Shown here one piece after another: positions 34,308-46,696 of a stretch of 64,000 nt of DNA (its first letter is position 1; the number at the start of each line of letters is the position of its first letter). The stretch comes from Mikania micrantha (taxonomy: Eukaryota > Streptophyta > Magnoliopsida > Asterales > Asteraceae): contig CM018690.1 of NCBI GenBank assembly GCA_009363875.1, positions 37,515,445 through 37,579,444 of the forward strand, in the 5' to 3' direction. The position numbers were made by a program, and so were the translations under genes. The notes below the pieces were generated by a model. It ran no database searches and had not been told where the DNA came from. It saw only the letters and a program-made list of their open reading frames with translations.

Positions 34308-36173
34308 GATTTTAACTAGAAAAGGTCTACGTCAGCTTTTTCATAAACCAAACATACAAATGTCATCAAATTTTACCTAAAGAACTAAATTTGCAAAAAT
34401 CATACTAAACCTAACGTTGATATAATAACAAATAGTTTTCACATATTTTTTTGTTGAATGGCTATTTAAGAAATCCTAAAACAATTAATTTTACAGAAAA
34501 TAAGTAGGGAATATGTAACCTAATAGTAATCAAGTTTCTCAAGTGTTTCAATTAATTAATCAAATGTTTTTTTTTGTCTTTTTTTTTAAGTTACTCAATT
34601 TTTATTAAGTTTTCGAATTATGTGTAATTTTTAAAAATTAACAGAGCAAATGAAACATATATGAATGTTGATTAATAATAAGTGAATTTTTTCCTAATTA
34701 ACTTGAAATAAAATTTAAGTGAAATTGAGACAAAATAATAATCAAATACTTATAAATATTCATATATGTTTCATTTGACTCGATTAATTTAAAAAAACTA
34801 AATATTTATAAAAAAAATTACACATGATTGAAACATTTACTAAAAGTTGAGTGACTTTAAAGATACAATTTTTTTTATAACTTAATTGAAATACTTGAGA
34901 AACTTGGTTACTATTTTACAAAGTTAACATAAACTCGAAACTTCATTATGGATTTGTGAAAGTTTTATGGACCCTTGTTTTTTGGATCTACTTACAATTA
35001 GTTTGTGCCCGTCTATTATCCGACATTTCAATGTAACAAAATGAAGACAAAAGTAAATTGATTTGAACACCAATTATAACACCCAAAGAAGTCAATAGGT
35101 TTACAAAGTCAATAAACAAACAAATATGAAGAAAGTTGTCAATACACTGATATGTCTATACAATTATACCGAATAACAACAAATATAAAATAAGAACATA
35201 GTTATAGAATTGAAAATACAACAAATATATAGATTCAGTAGACGCATCCATCTTTCAACTGTTTTGACACGTGAATCATGTTAGCAAAATTTTTTGAATT
35301 AAGAGAGCAATCCTAAAAAAATTACAGCATGAAAGTAATGAAGACATGTGGTATTAAAAGATGCATTATCAAACTAATAACTGTAACCAAATACTGGTAT
35401 GAAAATAAGAATTGTTTTAGGTAAATATAACTCGACCATATATGTTCGTGTTCAATTAAATTTAAATGAACGAACACGAACATAGTGGTCATGTTCGTTT
35501 GATTCGTTTATATGCCTACTTGCGAGTATAAAGAAATTTGATTTGTGATAATCCCAGAAATTTCTATAAGATGAAAATTTTGTTCATGTGTATATTCTGC
35601 ACATTTGTTTATGTATTATATCACCAAGAAGGAAACAATAGTTATTAGCGGTTAAGTTCGCAGATCAATACTATTCCATGGGTAAGTAATTTTTGATCGT
35701 AATACCGCCATAACAGGTTATACCCCTTGAACCTCGCGAGGGACTCGGTCCCTTGATTCTGTCTTGATTAGAAGCATGCAAATTTCAAAGAAACGTGTAT
35801 TCCGTATCTTCAAACTCTTTCACATTAGTTTGCGTTCATATTATACTAAAATAGAAAAAAATGTTTCACACAAGAAGAGGTGAATGCTCTCCTTTCTAGC
35901 ACGTGGCAAACCCATGTACACTACTTATTGGTCCTCCCCATGGCTGTTCACCCTATCTTTGAATATCTTGTTGGGACCCAGAATTTGTCCCTTTACTTAT
36001 TAAAAACAAAATATAATAACATAATATTCCACTTTTCTCAATAATCACATGCCATAAATCAACACAACAATTTCAAACCAAAACAATGATCACAAAGACT
36101 ACCGAATAATAAGATTATATCACGTAAGATTTTGAATCATAATCCTAAAAAAAACAACAAAATTGAAGTACGA
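34308..36173. other. Intergenic DNA, few repeats
   Basis: No gene. A 101-bp stretch at 35418-35518 (TAGGTAAATATAAC...TTTATATGCCTA) has inverted ends and GAACACGAACA arms like the hAT element at 46249, but lacks a target duplication. Confidence 0.4.
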
Positions 36174-36181
36174 GTTAGTGG

Positions 36182-36748
36182 TAGGGGTGTTCACGGTTCG
36201 GTTCCAAACCGCGAAACCGTCCAAACCGTTCATCGGTTCGGTTTCACGGTTGGTTTTTTTCTCAAACATTCGGTTGGTCGGTTTCAAAAGTTTAAAACCG
36301 TAATAAACGGTTTGGTTTACGGTTTTCATAAAAAACCGATCGTAAAAAACCGGATCGGACCGTATATGTGTGTGCACGCGTATATATAAATATATATACG
36401 TATATACACATGGATATATCGATATATACATATATAGATGCTTATATATGTGTGTATGCATATAATGAGTTCTTGATTAATTCGTGATATTAAAAATATA
36501 CATATGGACTTTGTGTAAATATTCCGTATTGAACTACAAAAGTTTTGTTTGATTCAATTTTATTATTCACGGGATCAAAATCCTAAACCGCAAACCAAAC
36601 CGGAACCAAACCGTTGATAACGGTTCGGTTTGGTTCGGTTTTTATTTTGAACGGTTCGGTTTTGGTTTTCATTGTTCATAAACCGTTGTTAACGGTTCGG
36701 TTACGGTTCCACTTAAAAACCGTAAAAACCGGACCGCGAACACCCCTA
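36182..36748. mobile_element. hAT-type foldback MITE, CGGTTCGGTT family
   Basis: 567 bp with termini TAGGGGTGTTC/GAACACCCCTA and perfect 8-bp duplications GTTAGTGG (36174-36181 and 36749-36756), the hAT signature. Both arms consist largely of repeated CGGTTCGGTT/AACCGAACCG words in opposite orientation, around an AT-rich core of TA/TG microsatellite. ORFs over it are artefacts. Confidence 0.88.
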
Positions 36749-36934
36749 GTTAGTGGTGTCCGATGTGGTCTCTTATTTGCAATCAAAATTCAATAAATCA
36801 TCTATATCATCTGTTAGATATTTTTTTTTAAATTCGTTAAACAAATTGGGTGTGAAATACATGATTGTTTAATGTTATATGATTAAACTAGATATACAAG
36901 GGGACAACGGCTCTGTAGAGAGTGGGGGTCCAAG

Positions 36935-39900
36935 TGTGACATCCGGTATTTTTACGAAAGATGATCCGTAATGGTTAGTGTACTAAACTTGATTTATTTA
37001 ATGCGTTAATAATTTAATATTCATTATTAAATTAATTTTGAGTAAAAAGTCTAGCACAGAGTGTTGTTTAAATGCATGGATTTGCATTTGGTGAATTTTT
37101 GAGATTTCGGTACCGTTCGACGGTGTTTAAACGAACGTTGGTGATGACCCGATTAACGAATTTAGTAGATATGTTTGGTTTAGCATAAAATGATAAATCA
37201 TAAATGAACAAATTAAGTTAACGATGAAAATCGTGAATTTTGGTGTAAACTGTTGATTTTACTGACAACCGACTTTACATGCGTTTTTGCCAGACAAAAT
37301 GAATTAAATTAATCAGATAATATTTAAAGTCATTTTTTTGACTAAAAGTTGATCGTTTTAGTACGAATAAATATTCTGTTAATTTTAGAATAAAAATCGG
37401 ATTTTTATTATATATCCGGTACAAGATTTACACACCGTAGGACTCAGAATATATCTGTTAATATCAAATTGTAAACCATGAAAAGCCATATAAGGACATG
37501 TGTATGTCCACATGGAAAGAGGAGGTTGAAAGAAGATTTTTACAAATCTTTTAAAATCCTTCTAAACTCCAACATCATCATACCACACTCCACCCTCACA
37601 CACACTTTCTCTATCTCTCTCACATTCGTTTCTCTCTCTCTATCCACACATTCACATTTTTGAGCTTGTAAGCTTCATATCCTTTGGTGTACTTGATTTT
37701 TTTGAAGCATTTTAAGAGCTTTGATCAAAGAAACCCACCATTGTGGCCATTTTAAAGGTAAAACCTCTTCACATTAATGGGTTTTTGTTAAAAGTTGGGT
37801 CATCCAAAGAATGTGTTTTAATTTAAATGGGTTTTTATGGAAAATGATAATGTGTATAAATGTGGAGATGGTGATTCTAATCACATGCATGTATATATAA
37901 ATGCATATACAAGTATGTACATGTGATATAAATTACATGCATGAACATATATGTATATATATATATATATATGTGTGTTCGTATATATATATATAGATAT
38001 GTATGTACATGTGAGATGATTACATGCATGTGTATATATATATATATACATATATATGGGTGAGTGTGAGATCTTGCATGCATGAATATGTGTATGAATA
38101 TATATATGGATATGTATGATTTGGTCATACATGCATGTATGTTTACATACATGATATATATTTATATATGAATGCATGAATGTTTTGATGTCATGTATGC
38201 ATGTGTATGTATTATACTCATGAATACATATATACACACACATAAGTATATGTATAAAAAGTATGATGTACATAAATGATGGTTATGCATGCAAGGGTAT
38301 GTATGTAATTATGTATCTAGTTATTGAATTTTAATAATAATAATAATAATTAATATTTTATGAAATATATTAGATCTGATCTAAAAGCTTAAATATAGTT
38401 AAAAATATAAATATTTTTGTTGTAAAATGAATAAAAAAAATGGTTAGATAACTTAGCCATAATTTTTGTTACCTTAAAATGGATGTTTTGATAAAATAAA
38501 ATCCTTAAAAATAGAGTTTTCTATAAAATAAATTTTTAACAGATTTTTATCAGTAAATTATGGGGATTTATAACATATTTAAAGTATAAAATTTAGTGGT
38601 TTTAGAAATGTAATAATACGACGGTTATTAAGGACCGAAAATACACGTTTTCGACTATTTTTAACGTATAAAAAGGGTCATTCTATGAATCTGATTTTGA
38701 TCAGAAAATTTATAAGTTTCTATGATAAAAATTTGTAAATTTTAATGTACAAGTGTTGCAAGAAAAGTATAAAATGAAATACTTGAAAACTATTGCTAAA
38801 AATAACGTAAAAACGTCGTTTTAATGCAAAAATTCGACATAATTATGTAACTGATTTTAATCAGCAAATTTGATATAAAAATAAGTATAAAATACTTATT
38901 TTGAAGTATTATAAGTCACTTAAGTCATAATGCATGTTAATGGGCTTGTGTGTTAAGTTGTCGGTTTTGTCGGTAAAATACGAATAAATTGTCAAAGTTG
39001 ACAAATAATAATAAATAATTATGTTTGGAGTTAAAATGGATTTTTAACAAAGATAACTTATTTATTTTGAAATTTGATGACTTAGAAACGTTAACTTATG
39101 ATTTATGATAAATAACTAAATTCGAGTCACCAACGGGTCGTTTGTGTGAAGTTTGTTTCCTTTAGTGGAATGTGTTTAAGTCTAGTTAAGTTGGTTAAAC
39201 AACTTACATGACAGACTTTTATTTAGACTGTTAATGTGTCCCTTGGGTTTTAGGGCGCTAGTGAGAACAGTCGGGTTATTTGGAAATCTTTGTTGCTAGC
39301 AGGAACGCATTGAGGTGAGTTTCACGGCCCCTTTTTAACTATGTTTTTGGTTTTTTTGATAAACCGGGGGAGAAACATACCGGGAAAAGAAATTTTAAAT
39401 TGTAATGTATGGTTTGGAGTGATATGTGACTCTGATAGCTCTTGAGAAAGTGCAGCCATTTGTATATGTGTTCTCTGTGTATTCGCTCCAGAGGGGATTC
39501 GCTCCCGCAGTCATAATCATTAGTCTCGGGGGAGGGACCGCATGATATATTGGTAGATCTATCGGGTTTGACAACCCACTCCCCGACCAGCTGTCATGGT
39601 CCGTGAGTAACGGGAGCAATATATGTTGAGGGGTGTTCACACCTTGGTTTTGGTTTGATTATGGGCTCATGGTGTCTATCGTATCGTAGTACCTAGCTAG
39701 TCTACGATGAGTTCTCTATCACGATGTTTTTGATACATTACGTTCTTTTCCTTTGCTTAAATGTTTTTATATGAAAACCTGTGAACTCACCAACCCGTTT
39801 GGTTGACACTTGCTTTTAAATTTGGTATGTTTCTCAGGTAAGTAGCATGATGATGGGAAAGGAAAGGAAACCGGTTCTAGTTAGCGAGCGTGCTTTGGGA

Positions 39901-40092
39901 TATTTATCTGGGACCGGTTATCTAGATGTTAAAACTGATGTTTGTTAAACTTGTAATGTTTTAACAATTATCGATAACTTTTTATATAAATATCCTTGTT
40001 TTATTTAAATCGTTCGCTTAACTTATGCTTTTGTTAATTACTGTCGACACCAAGACTATGTTAAGACTTCCGCTGCGGGTCGGGGTGTGACA
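36935..40092 (+). mobile_element. Solo LTR of a large gypsy element (plus)
   Basis: 3158 bp from TGTGACATCCGG to GGTCGGGGTGTGACA with 5-bp duplications CCAAG (36930-36934 and 40093-40097). No internal coding region. Its 3' half has GTGAGTTTCACGGCCCC...GGGGGAGAAAC and a CTCACCAACC...TTCTCAGG block, shared in order with the intact Tekay LTR. It contains a long TA/CATG-rich microsatellite (37860-38330). Confidence 0.88.
37860..38330. repeat. Complex TATATA/CATGCATG microsatellite
   Basis: Alternating (TA)n, CATGCATG and GTATGTA words. The long minus-strand ORFs here (rich in I, H, Y and C) are read from this repeat and are not genes. Confidence 0.8.
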
Positions 40093-40097
40093 CCAAG

Positions 40098-40572
40098 GGA
40101 GCACGGTAGCCCCTTGCTAAAGGAAACACACTTTTTGTCGGAACGAGGGAGAACTGTTGACGTAAAACCCGCTTTTCCGCTCTTTCCCTCTCTTCTTTGC
40201 GACAGGCTTCGGCTTGATGTACCAAAAATTTCCATTTCGTTGCATCCAATATTTTTGTTCCGGGTTAAAAAAAAATTCTAACATAAATTGCTATATTGAA
40301 TAATCAATTAGAAAAATTTAAGTTTACAATTTTGTCATAAAATTTGTTTTATTAATTTAATGACAATTATTAGAAAATTTTAAACTTTAGAACTGTCTTT
40401 TGGCAGCTTTCAGTACCCGATATATCTCAAATTCCAATCTAATACATCTAGTTCACAAGAATTCAAACAATGATAATGATAAAACAAATTGATGTTTGAG
40501 ATTACGGTTGACTCATCCTCATCGCGGTCCATATGTAATATAATTTTTGGGTCCATCATTTCATGTTCCATT
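40098..40572. other. Intergenic DNA
   Basis: No gene seen. The two overlapping 60-residue ORFs just after the solo LTR have no recognisable domain. Confidence 0.4.
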
Positions 40573-40588
40573 AGTTACCGTAAATGTT

Positions 40589-40824
40589 AACCAAGGGCTT
40601 TTAGCCTAATGGTTACCCCTTTGGCTTCTCCTGTGGGAGGTCACGGGTTCAAATCCCTCCCAAAGCGAAATAGGGGTCCTTAGGAGGTCAGGGGGTTTTC
40701 CGGTGCGGTTTCCTCCTGGAGTGATGGTGGGGTCTCAACGGAGGTCATGGTAACTAGACCTTGGTGACGTGGCCTGAAAATCAGTGGTTCACACGTTGAG
40801 ATCAAATGCCGTTCAAAAAAAAAG
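40589..40824 (+). mobile_element. tRNA-derived SINE with 16-bp target duplication
   Basis: 236 bp with A box TAGCCTAATGG, B box GGTTCAAATCC (40646-40656), ending GCCGTTC plus A tail. Flanks AGTTACCGTAAATGTT (40573-40588) and AGTTGCCGTAAATGTT (40825-40840) differ at one base. The head is shared with the SINE at 34067, while the middle (GGGGTTTTCC, TAACTAGACCTTGGTGAC) is shared with the SINE at 43672. Confidence 0.9.
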
Positions 40825-40950
40825 AGTTGCCGTAAATGTTGCCGACACTAGCACAAAAAATAAATAAATAACATTTTGTGTGAAAATAACATTTTACTAA
40901 TTGTATTATGAAATTTAGTGATTTCATCTATTTCAATTAGATACCATTTG

Positions 40951-41133
40951 CTTTTTTTTTTTTTAACGGCAATGTTCTTACGTACCACGTAAGTTGTCTT
41001 AACCAGCCCACCGGGCAGAGGTTAGACATACGCCCCATATGAGTGGGAACCCAGTAGAATAGGTAATTCCTCGCTCCCCATTGGGATCGAAACCGGATAA
41101 ACTCCAAACTAAACTCTTGACCTTGTGTCCTTT
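40951..41133 (-). mobile_element. Old SINE, minus strand
   Basis: On minus it has a B box GGTTTCGATCC and ends GCCGTTA plus an A13 tail (T run at 40952-40964), like the other SINEs here. The A box region is decayed and no target duplication is found. It abuts a hAT-like fragment at 41137. Confidence 0.6.
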
Positions 41134-41136
41134 AAA

Positions 41137-41280
41137 CATGGGCGAAGCTGTGTGAAAACCAAGGGGCGACCGTCCCCTCCTTTTTTCATCAGTAGTGTTA
41201 ATTTTCGAGACGAAATGTTATTTTTAGTAAAATACGGGTTTCACCCTCGTTTAAATTCTATTCAATAGTTTAAGGTTTTA
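41137..41280 (+). mobile_element. hAT-like MITE, CATTGGCGAAGC family, copy 3, truncated
   Basis: It begins CATGGGCGAAGC and continues with CAGTAGTGTTAATTTTCG and a GGTTTCACCCTC block matching copies at 24791 and 25909. The right end is not recognisable. Confidence 0.5.
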
Positions 41281-42372
41281 TCATTTTACAGTTAATTGTT
41301 TACCAAAGAAATTATAAAAACAACAATTCATATAAAATGTCGTGAGTATAATTTTATTATTTTATGAAGGCAGACAAGTTACAACTTAGACATATCACAA
41401 GTTGCATGAACAGATGTTTTATCGTATTGGTCACATAGTCACATATATAGCCATTCTTTTATTTTATTCTTTTTTTATTGCTTTTTTTTACGTCTTTTAA
41501 AATTATAGCTTTGAATATAATTTTTTTAATTTGTTGTTTTTTTACGTTTTATTTTGATGCTTCTTACTCATATTTGTTTGAGTTTTCTCCTAGGTTTTTG
41601 GATCAGTTCATGCCAACACGAAACAAAATTGTTAATGTGTTAAGTTTACACTTTACATGACAACATACATTCACGTAAGTTAGTAAAAGTCTTTATTACA
41701 TATTAACTCAATCTTTAAAATAAATTACATATTTCCTTTTAAAAAAGAAAAATATGTAATTGACTTTTTTATTACAAAAGATAAACATGTCTGTAAAAGA
41801 TAAAATATGTAATTGATAAAATATGTAAAAGATAAAATATGTAATTGACCTTGGATAAATATATAATATATAAATTAGAAAAAGCAAATATATAAATGCC
41901 TTCGCATTTAATGTCTTCTATTATTACATGACTTGATTATAGGGGTGCTAAAAAACCAAAAATTGAAAAAATATCTAAAACCTGAAGTTGGAAAAACGAT
42001 CCAAAATCTTATTCCAATAGAGATTCAGGCAAAGAACATAAAAAAATTAATCTTTATGAACATCTGTATGCAAGATCTCGATCTTATATTATATAAAATA
42101 ATAATTTAAATAATGTATAAAATAATAAATGTAACATGAAATTGAATACGCAAGTGCCTGCCCATTCCTAAGACTAGTCATTAATTAACTACCAACCAAC
42201 CCACTTGTTTAAAAAAAATTAATATAAAATAAAAGCAAAATGATACATTATTATACATATAAATTTGCAAGGTATCCCCACACAGCCACACCCAACAAAT
42301 AAAAACACATGGCTTCCTATTTCCCTTTAGATTTAAAAAAGGAATCAACTAATTACACATTTTTTTAATTAA
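41281..42372. other. AT-rich 3' flank of the BT gene
   Basis: No other gene. Positions 41685-41860 contain repeated AAAAGATAAAATATGTAATT units (three near-copies at 41790-41850). Confidence 0.45.
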
Positions 42373-45300
42373 TTAACAGATTAAATTTCTATTATAATTA
42401 TGATTATGATGATTATTAACTTCCCTGCATGCTGCTGGTCTTGCCTCTTCTTCCACCCTCTTTCTCTTGGGCAATAATAATGATGACGTGGCTCTAGCTA
42501 CCACCACTTTCTTCACCAGCAACTCCCATCTTTCTTTTTCCTTCTTGTTCTTTATTTCTTCACCACCTCTCACCTTAAATCGCCTGCATAGTTGGTTACA
42601 AATTACTAAATACAAAACTACTCAAATTTGACACGAAGATAGCACGAAATTTAACGGTTTGTGCTTAGAATAAACGAGTGGAAGTCATTTTCAGGTCAGA
42701 TCTACAAACAGATTTAAATAAATAGAGTCGTATTTACATCTAATACGTCTAACATGAATAAGTTGTATTTTTGTTTCTTTTTATTTACTAAAACATAATG
42801 CTTTCTTTCATAATTTATGTATTTTATGCTGAAATTTTAAAGTTTAAATAAGAATTGACATAAACTTATTAAAAGGAATATGTAATTTGAATGATATATG
42901 TTGACTATGTAGTTTAAGTATTTATTCCCCTCTCTTTATCCTATTAAATGGACAATAATATAATAGTAAATTAAATATCTAAAATAGAAGTCTTTGTTTT
43001 TAATAATTTATTAAAATTTACTAATTTGTAATAAAATTTCATTATATCTTATTTTAAATTTTAATTTTATAAATCTTAAATCATTATTGTTTTTATTTTA
43101 TATATAGATGTTTTTATCCAACAAACAAATTTTCATATGCGTTATATACTACTAACTTTTTTTTGCAAATTCTGTTAAAATGCTAAATGAGAGAAAAAAA
43201 TATCTATAATGGACCGAGTTAAATAAGTTGAATGTAGCCGGTTTCACGTGTCTAAAACATTTGTCAAGTCTGGCTAGGGTTCTAGTCAGGCTGGCAATGG
43301 TCCGGTTTCACGTGTCAAAAACATTTAAGTCAGGTTGACCCTACTATCCGTGAACACGATCTACCTTCCAGAAAGTCTGAGTAGTTAACTTTTTTTTTAA
43401 CAGTTAAACGAGTCTTCGGACCCAACAACCCACGCGCTGCGAACACAGACTACTACCAACCCCCGGAAACATTTAAAGCCGGGCGTTGGCGAGTGCAGAA
43501 TCTAGGAACCGCTACACCATCTAGGAGGAAACTCACACTGAGAAAACCCCTAGCTCACCCAGAACATTTTTTGCTCTAGGCGAGACTCGTACTCAAAACC
43601 TCTCATTGCTGGTCAAGAAGTACCATTAGGCTATAAGCCCAATGATCTGAGTAGTTAACTAACGTGACAATCAACGAGACAGTGGCTCAACGGTACCCCG
43701 TGATTCTTCTAAATGGGATGTCTCGGGTTCGAAACGCTTTCGCAACGAAAAAGGAGTCTGTGGGGGTCAGGGGGTTTTCCTGTGAGGTTTCCTTCTAGGG
43801 TGGCTGTGGGGGTTTATTGGAGGTCCAGATAACTAGACCTTGGTGACATAACCTAGAAACCGTGGGTTCACACAATGGAGACTTTTTCCGTTCAAATAAA
43901 AGTTAACTAACGTGACAATTAAGAATATCTTAGTGGTTGAATAAATTAAACCTTACGGATCAAATGAATGATTATTTTTGGGTTTGAATCTCATAGCAGG
44001 TTTTATCAAAGTATAATTTTTCTTTAGAAATAGTGAATTGATAGTGGATACGATCGAATGATACTGCTATTGACACAATAATAATCCAGTGATCCAAAAA
44101 TTAGTCATTTAAAGATTCATTGTCTGGTTCCCTTTCTAAAACATTATATTTTAAGCAGGTTCCAGGTTACCTGCAAAGGGGAACTCTGCAAACAGAATCA
44201 GGTAATTCACAGATGGAGGCATGTAGTTTGAACAATTGCCACATCCTTTTGCACCGAACACAACCTCCATTGACTCTCTTCTTGCAGTTTGCAAAATGTT
44301 GAATCGAGAGTTGCAGGCCTTGGCATGTCGAGAACTTGTTACAGGGTGCTCTGATCTTCCTGGGTTTCATGTCATATGGTCCCACGTTTATGCAACCTTC
44401 CGTACAAATATGCTCCAAACAATCCATAGCTTCACTCAGCTCAAAATACAAACTCTGTTCTTTCCTGTGTCTCCTGCTAATCTTCCTCCTCTGTAAATTG
44501 AAACCAAATTAATCGATCAATTCATTAACAAAAGTTACAAAATCGAAGTTTGATCGTCAAATTTGTCGTACGGATTCAGTGTCGTCGATGAACTGGAGGA
44601 TCTCGAGCTCGAAGAAGGGATCATTGGTTTGAAGGAACTTCCAGCCCTCTGTTGCTTCAACGGTTTTGAATTTGGTAGACACAAATTTCATACATTTGAG
44701 GTAAAGATCAGGGGCGTCGCAGAGCCTGGCGAGTTGAAGAACATCGATCACGTTTTCGATTGTTAACCGTTCGATCAGGGCTTTGGTGCACAGAGATTTG
44801 AGTTTTGGAATCAGGTATACATGAGACAGAGCCAGTAGATGAATCCCGTATTTCTTCATATCTTCCTCCGAACACCTGTCAATATATCATCCATGGCGTT
44901 GGATATTAAAATCACCATTAATTCCGGTGACCGGCGGTGGAGTAAATAACCATGCCACGTTTAAATCATTGGAAAATTGGACGGTGCCAGATTTTTTTAT
45001 TTATAACCAGGGTTTTTAGAACCGACCGACCAGACAGACCCGTACCCACAACTAATTATGAAACAATTTATTTATTATATAATAAATGAATAAAAGGGTT
45101 GGCTTGTGGCTGGAACTGACCTGCCGGAATAAAGGAATCCGACAAACACAACCACCGCATCACACGGAACTCCGGCGATCGGAATAGTTTTCTCATAGCT
45201 CAGAGCTTCGAAAACCGTCGAAGCTGATGCCTGAATGCACATAGCAACAAACCACAAATTTTTAAGATACTTCATCAATCTGACATATCGAGTTAAATGT

Positions 45301-45645
45301 TAACAAAATCAATAGATTCAGATTAAAGTTTTTAACAGATATTGAAAATGCATCTCAACACCATGAAGAACATAGATCTGTAAAACAAATATCGAATCCA
45401 CCGGAAAACCAGAGCTATTTCCCTGGGAATCATTTCACGGGATCTAGTTGCAGGTTTCCGGTTAAACCGCTTATTATTTTCACATATGATATATTAACGT
45501 GCACCGGAATCCGGCGGCAGATTACCAGAATGCTAGCGTGCACCGGAATCCGTCGACCACCTGACGTTACAATCTGGATGTAGATCTCTGTTGATTCACC
45601 GGAGACGCCGTCGGATTCGGTAGGAGATGCCGGTCTTCTACACAT
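42373..45645 (-). CDS. BTB/POZ and TAZ zinc-finger domain protein (BT family)
   Basis: Five exons on minus: 45645-45526, 45230-45121, 44875-44572, 44490-44171, 42583-42373. All introns are GT-AG and the phases fit, giving 354 residues plus TAA, a usual length for plant BT1-BT5 proteins. Residues ~20-77 form a BTB/POZ fold start (QIVTSGGRRIPVHASIL, GVPCDAVVVFVGFLYSG). Residues 78-178 hold the rest of BTB and a BACK-like helix region (KKYGIHLLALSHVYLIPKLK). Residues ~190-285 form a TAZ zinc finger with the Cys/His ligands in place (CKRMWQLFKLHASIC, CRVPLC). The basic tail has PKRKR and a likely calmodulin-binding helix. Family members act with CUL3 ubiquitin ligases and transcription factors, often responding to nitrate, sugar and stress; the role here is inferred. 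The BTB start between exons 1 and 2 is shorter than usual. Intron 4 is 1587 bp and contains two SINEs. Confidence 0.92.
43391..43645 (-). mobile_element. SINE in intron 4 of the BT gene (minus)
   Basis: 255 bp. Read on minus: A box TAGCCTAATGG, a weak B box (GAGTACGAGTC), body and A9 tail (T run from 43391). Flanked by 15-bp duplications TCTGAGTAGTTAACT at 43376-43390 and 43646-43660. Same subfamily as 2614-2804. It is in the sense orientation of the gene. Confidence 0.88.
43672..43900 (+). mobile_element. SINE in intron 4 of the BT gene (plus)
   Basis: 229 bp with A box GTGGCTCAACGG (43682-43693), B box GGTTCGAAACG (43726-43736), ending CCGTTC and an A-rich tail. Perfect 19-bp duplications AGTTAACTAACGTGACAAT at 43653-43671 and 43901-43919. 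Its target duplication overlaps that of the SINE at 43391-43645 by 8 bp. Confidence 0.9.
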
Positions 45646-45770
45646 CTTGCCGGAAAATATTAACGTCGCAAACAGTCGTTTACAGGCTTACAGCTAATAA
45701 CTTTCGCTTGTCAATATCGATCGGATACTCCAAAAGTTTCGCGGGTACGTTAGGACCCGTTAGTTGCGTC

Positions 45771-45780
45771 TGTTTTTATA
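45771..45780 (-). promoter_or_regulatory. Likely TATA box of the BT gene
   Basis: TATAAAAACA on minus, about 125 bp before the start codon, leaving a leader of roughly 90-100 bases. It is the only good TATA match in the immediate upstream sequence. Confidence 0.6.
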
Positions 45781-45782
45781 GG

Positions 45783-46240
45783 CAGCCAAGGCCTTAAACT
45801 ATTTAGTCCTTCAACTATTTGCAAAATGCAAGTTTAGTCCGTCAATATATCTTTATGATAATTTGATAAAACTATGCTATCACTAAATGCCAGGTTCCAC
45901 TGTTTCATCTTTTCAAGTTTCAACCACTCTTCCTTTATCTTCAAGAGTTGGTATTAAAGTCTTAATTAAAACATGAGTATATAAAGAGATTGAAATCTTG
46001 GGTGTTTTACGAGTGATAATTACAAGTTGTTGAGTCAGATCTAAACACGATATGTAAATTTTACATGAACTTACACTGTCACACAACATAAACCCATATA
46101 TCATGTCAAACACATGAATGTGTATACATTAATTCATTAAATGACACAAACACCATATGTTTAACCAAAATTTCTTTTGCGTATAAATAGTAAAAAAAAA
46201 AAACAAACTCACAACAAAAGAATGTTTACTACGGGTTTAT
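45783..46240. other. Upstream region of the BT gene
   Basis: Probable promoter DNA, no ORF of note. A hAT MITE lies about 470 bp upstream of the TATA box. Confidence 0.4.
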
Positions 46241-46248
46241 GTTATGAC

Positions 46249-46688
46249 TAGGCATGTAAATAAACCGAACTGTTTTGTGGTAAATTCGTTTATGTTTGTT
46301 TATTTATGTTCGTGAACTGTTCAGTTAAGTTCGTTTATCGTTGTTAACTATTTAATGTTAGTTTATGCTCGGTTAACTATCTAATTTATGGATAATATGT
46401 ATTTACATTTTTGAGACTTGTCGTTCGCGTCCGTTTATGCTTGTTCCATAGTGTTCGTGTTTGTGTTCGTTTATGCTTGTTCAATATTGTCCGTTTTCTT
46501 GTTCGTTTATACTTTCTCAATAGTGTTCATTTATGTTTATTCGTTTGTGTTCATTTATGTTCATAAAAAATTCTTTTAATTTTCTAACTAACGAACACGA
46601 ACATATTCGTTTTCTTAATGAACGAACACGAACACAAAATTCATGTTCGTTAATGTGTTTGTATTCGTTCGGTTCGTTTACAGGCCTA
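46249..46688. mobile_element. hAT-type foldback MITE, GTTCGTTTATG family
   Basis: 440 bp with termini TAGGCATGTAAATAAACCGAAC and GTTCGGTTCGTTTACAGGCCTA and perfect 8-bp duplications GTTATGAC (46241-46248 and 46689-46696). Interior is many TGTTCGTTTATG words; the right arm carries the inverted AACGAACACGAACA form. Confidence 0.88.
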
Positions 46689-46696
46689 GTTATGAC

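Noticed and set aside
37877..38273. 91- and 130-residue ORFs rich in His, Ile, Tyr and Cys
   Set aside because: Translated TATATA/CATGCATG microsatellite inside a solo LTR.
43239..43328. Two GGTTTCACGTGTC words with G-box cores as a regulatory pair
   Set aside because: They sit in a short imperfect tandem duplication inside intron 4; two copies are too few to infer regulation.
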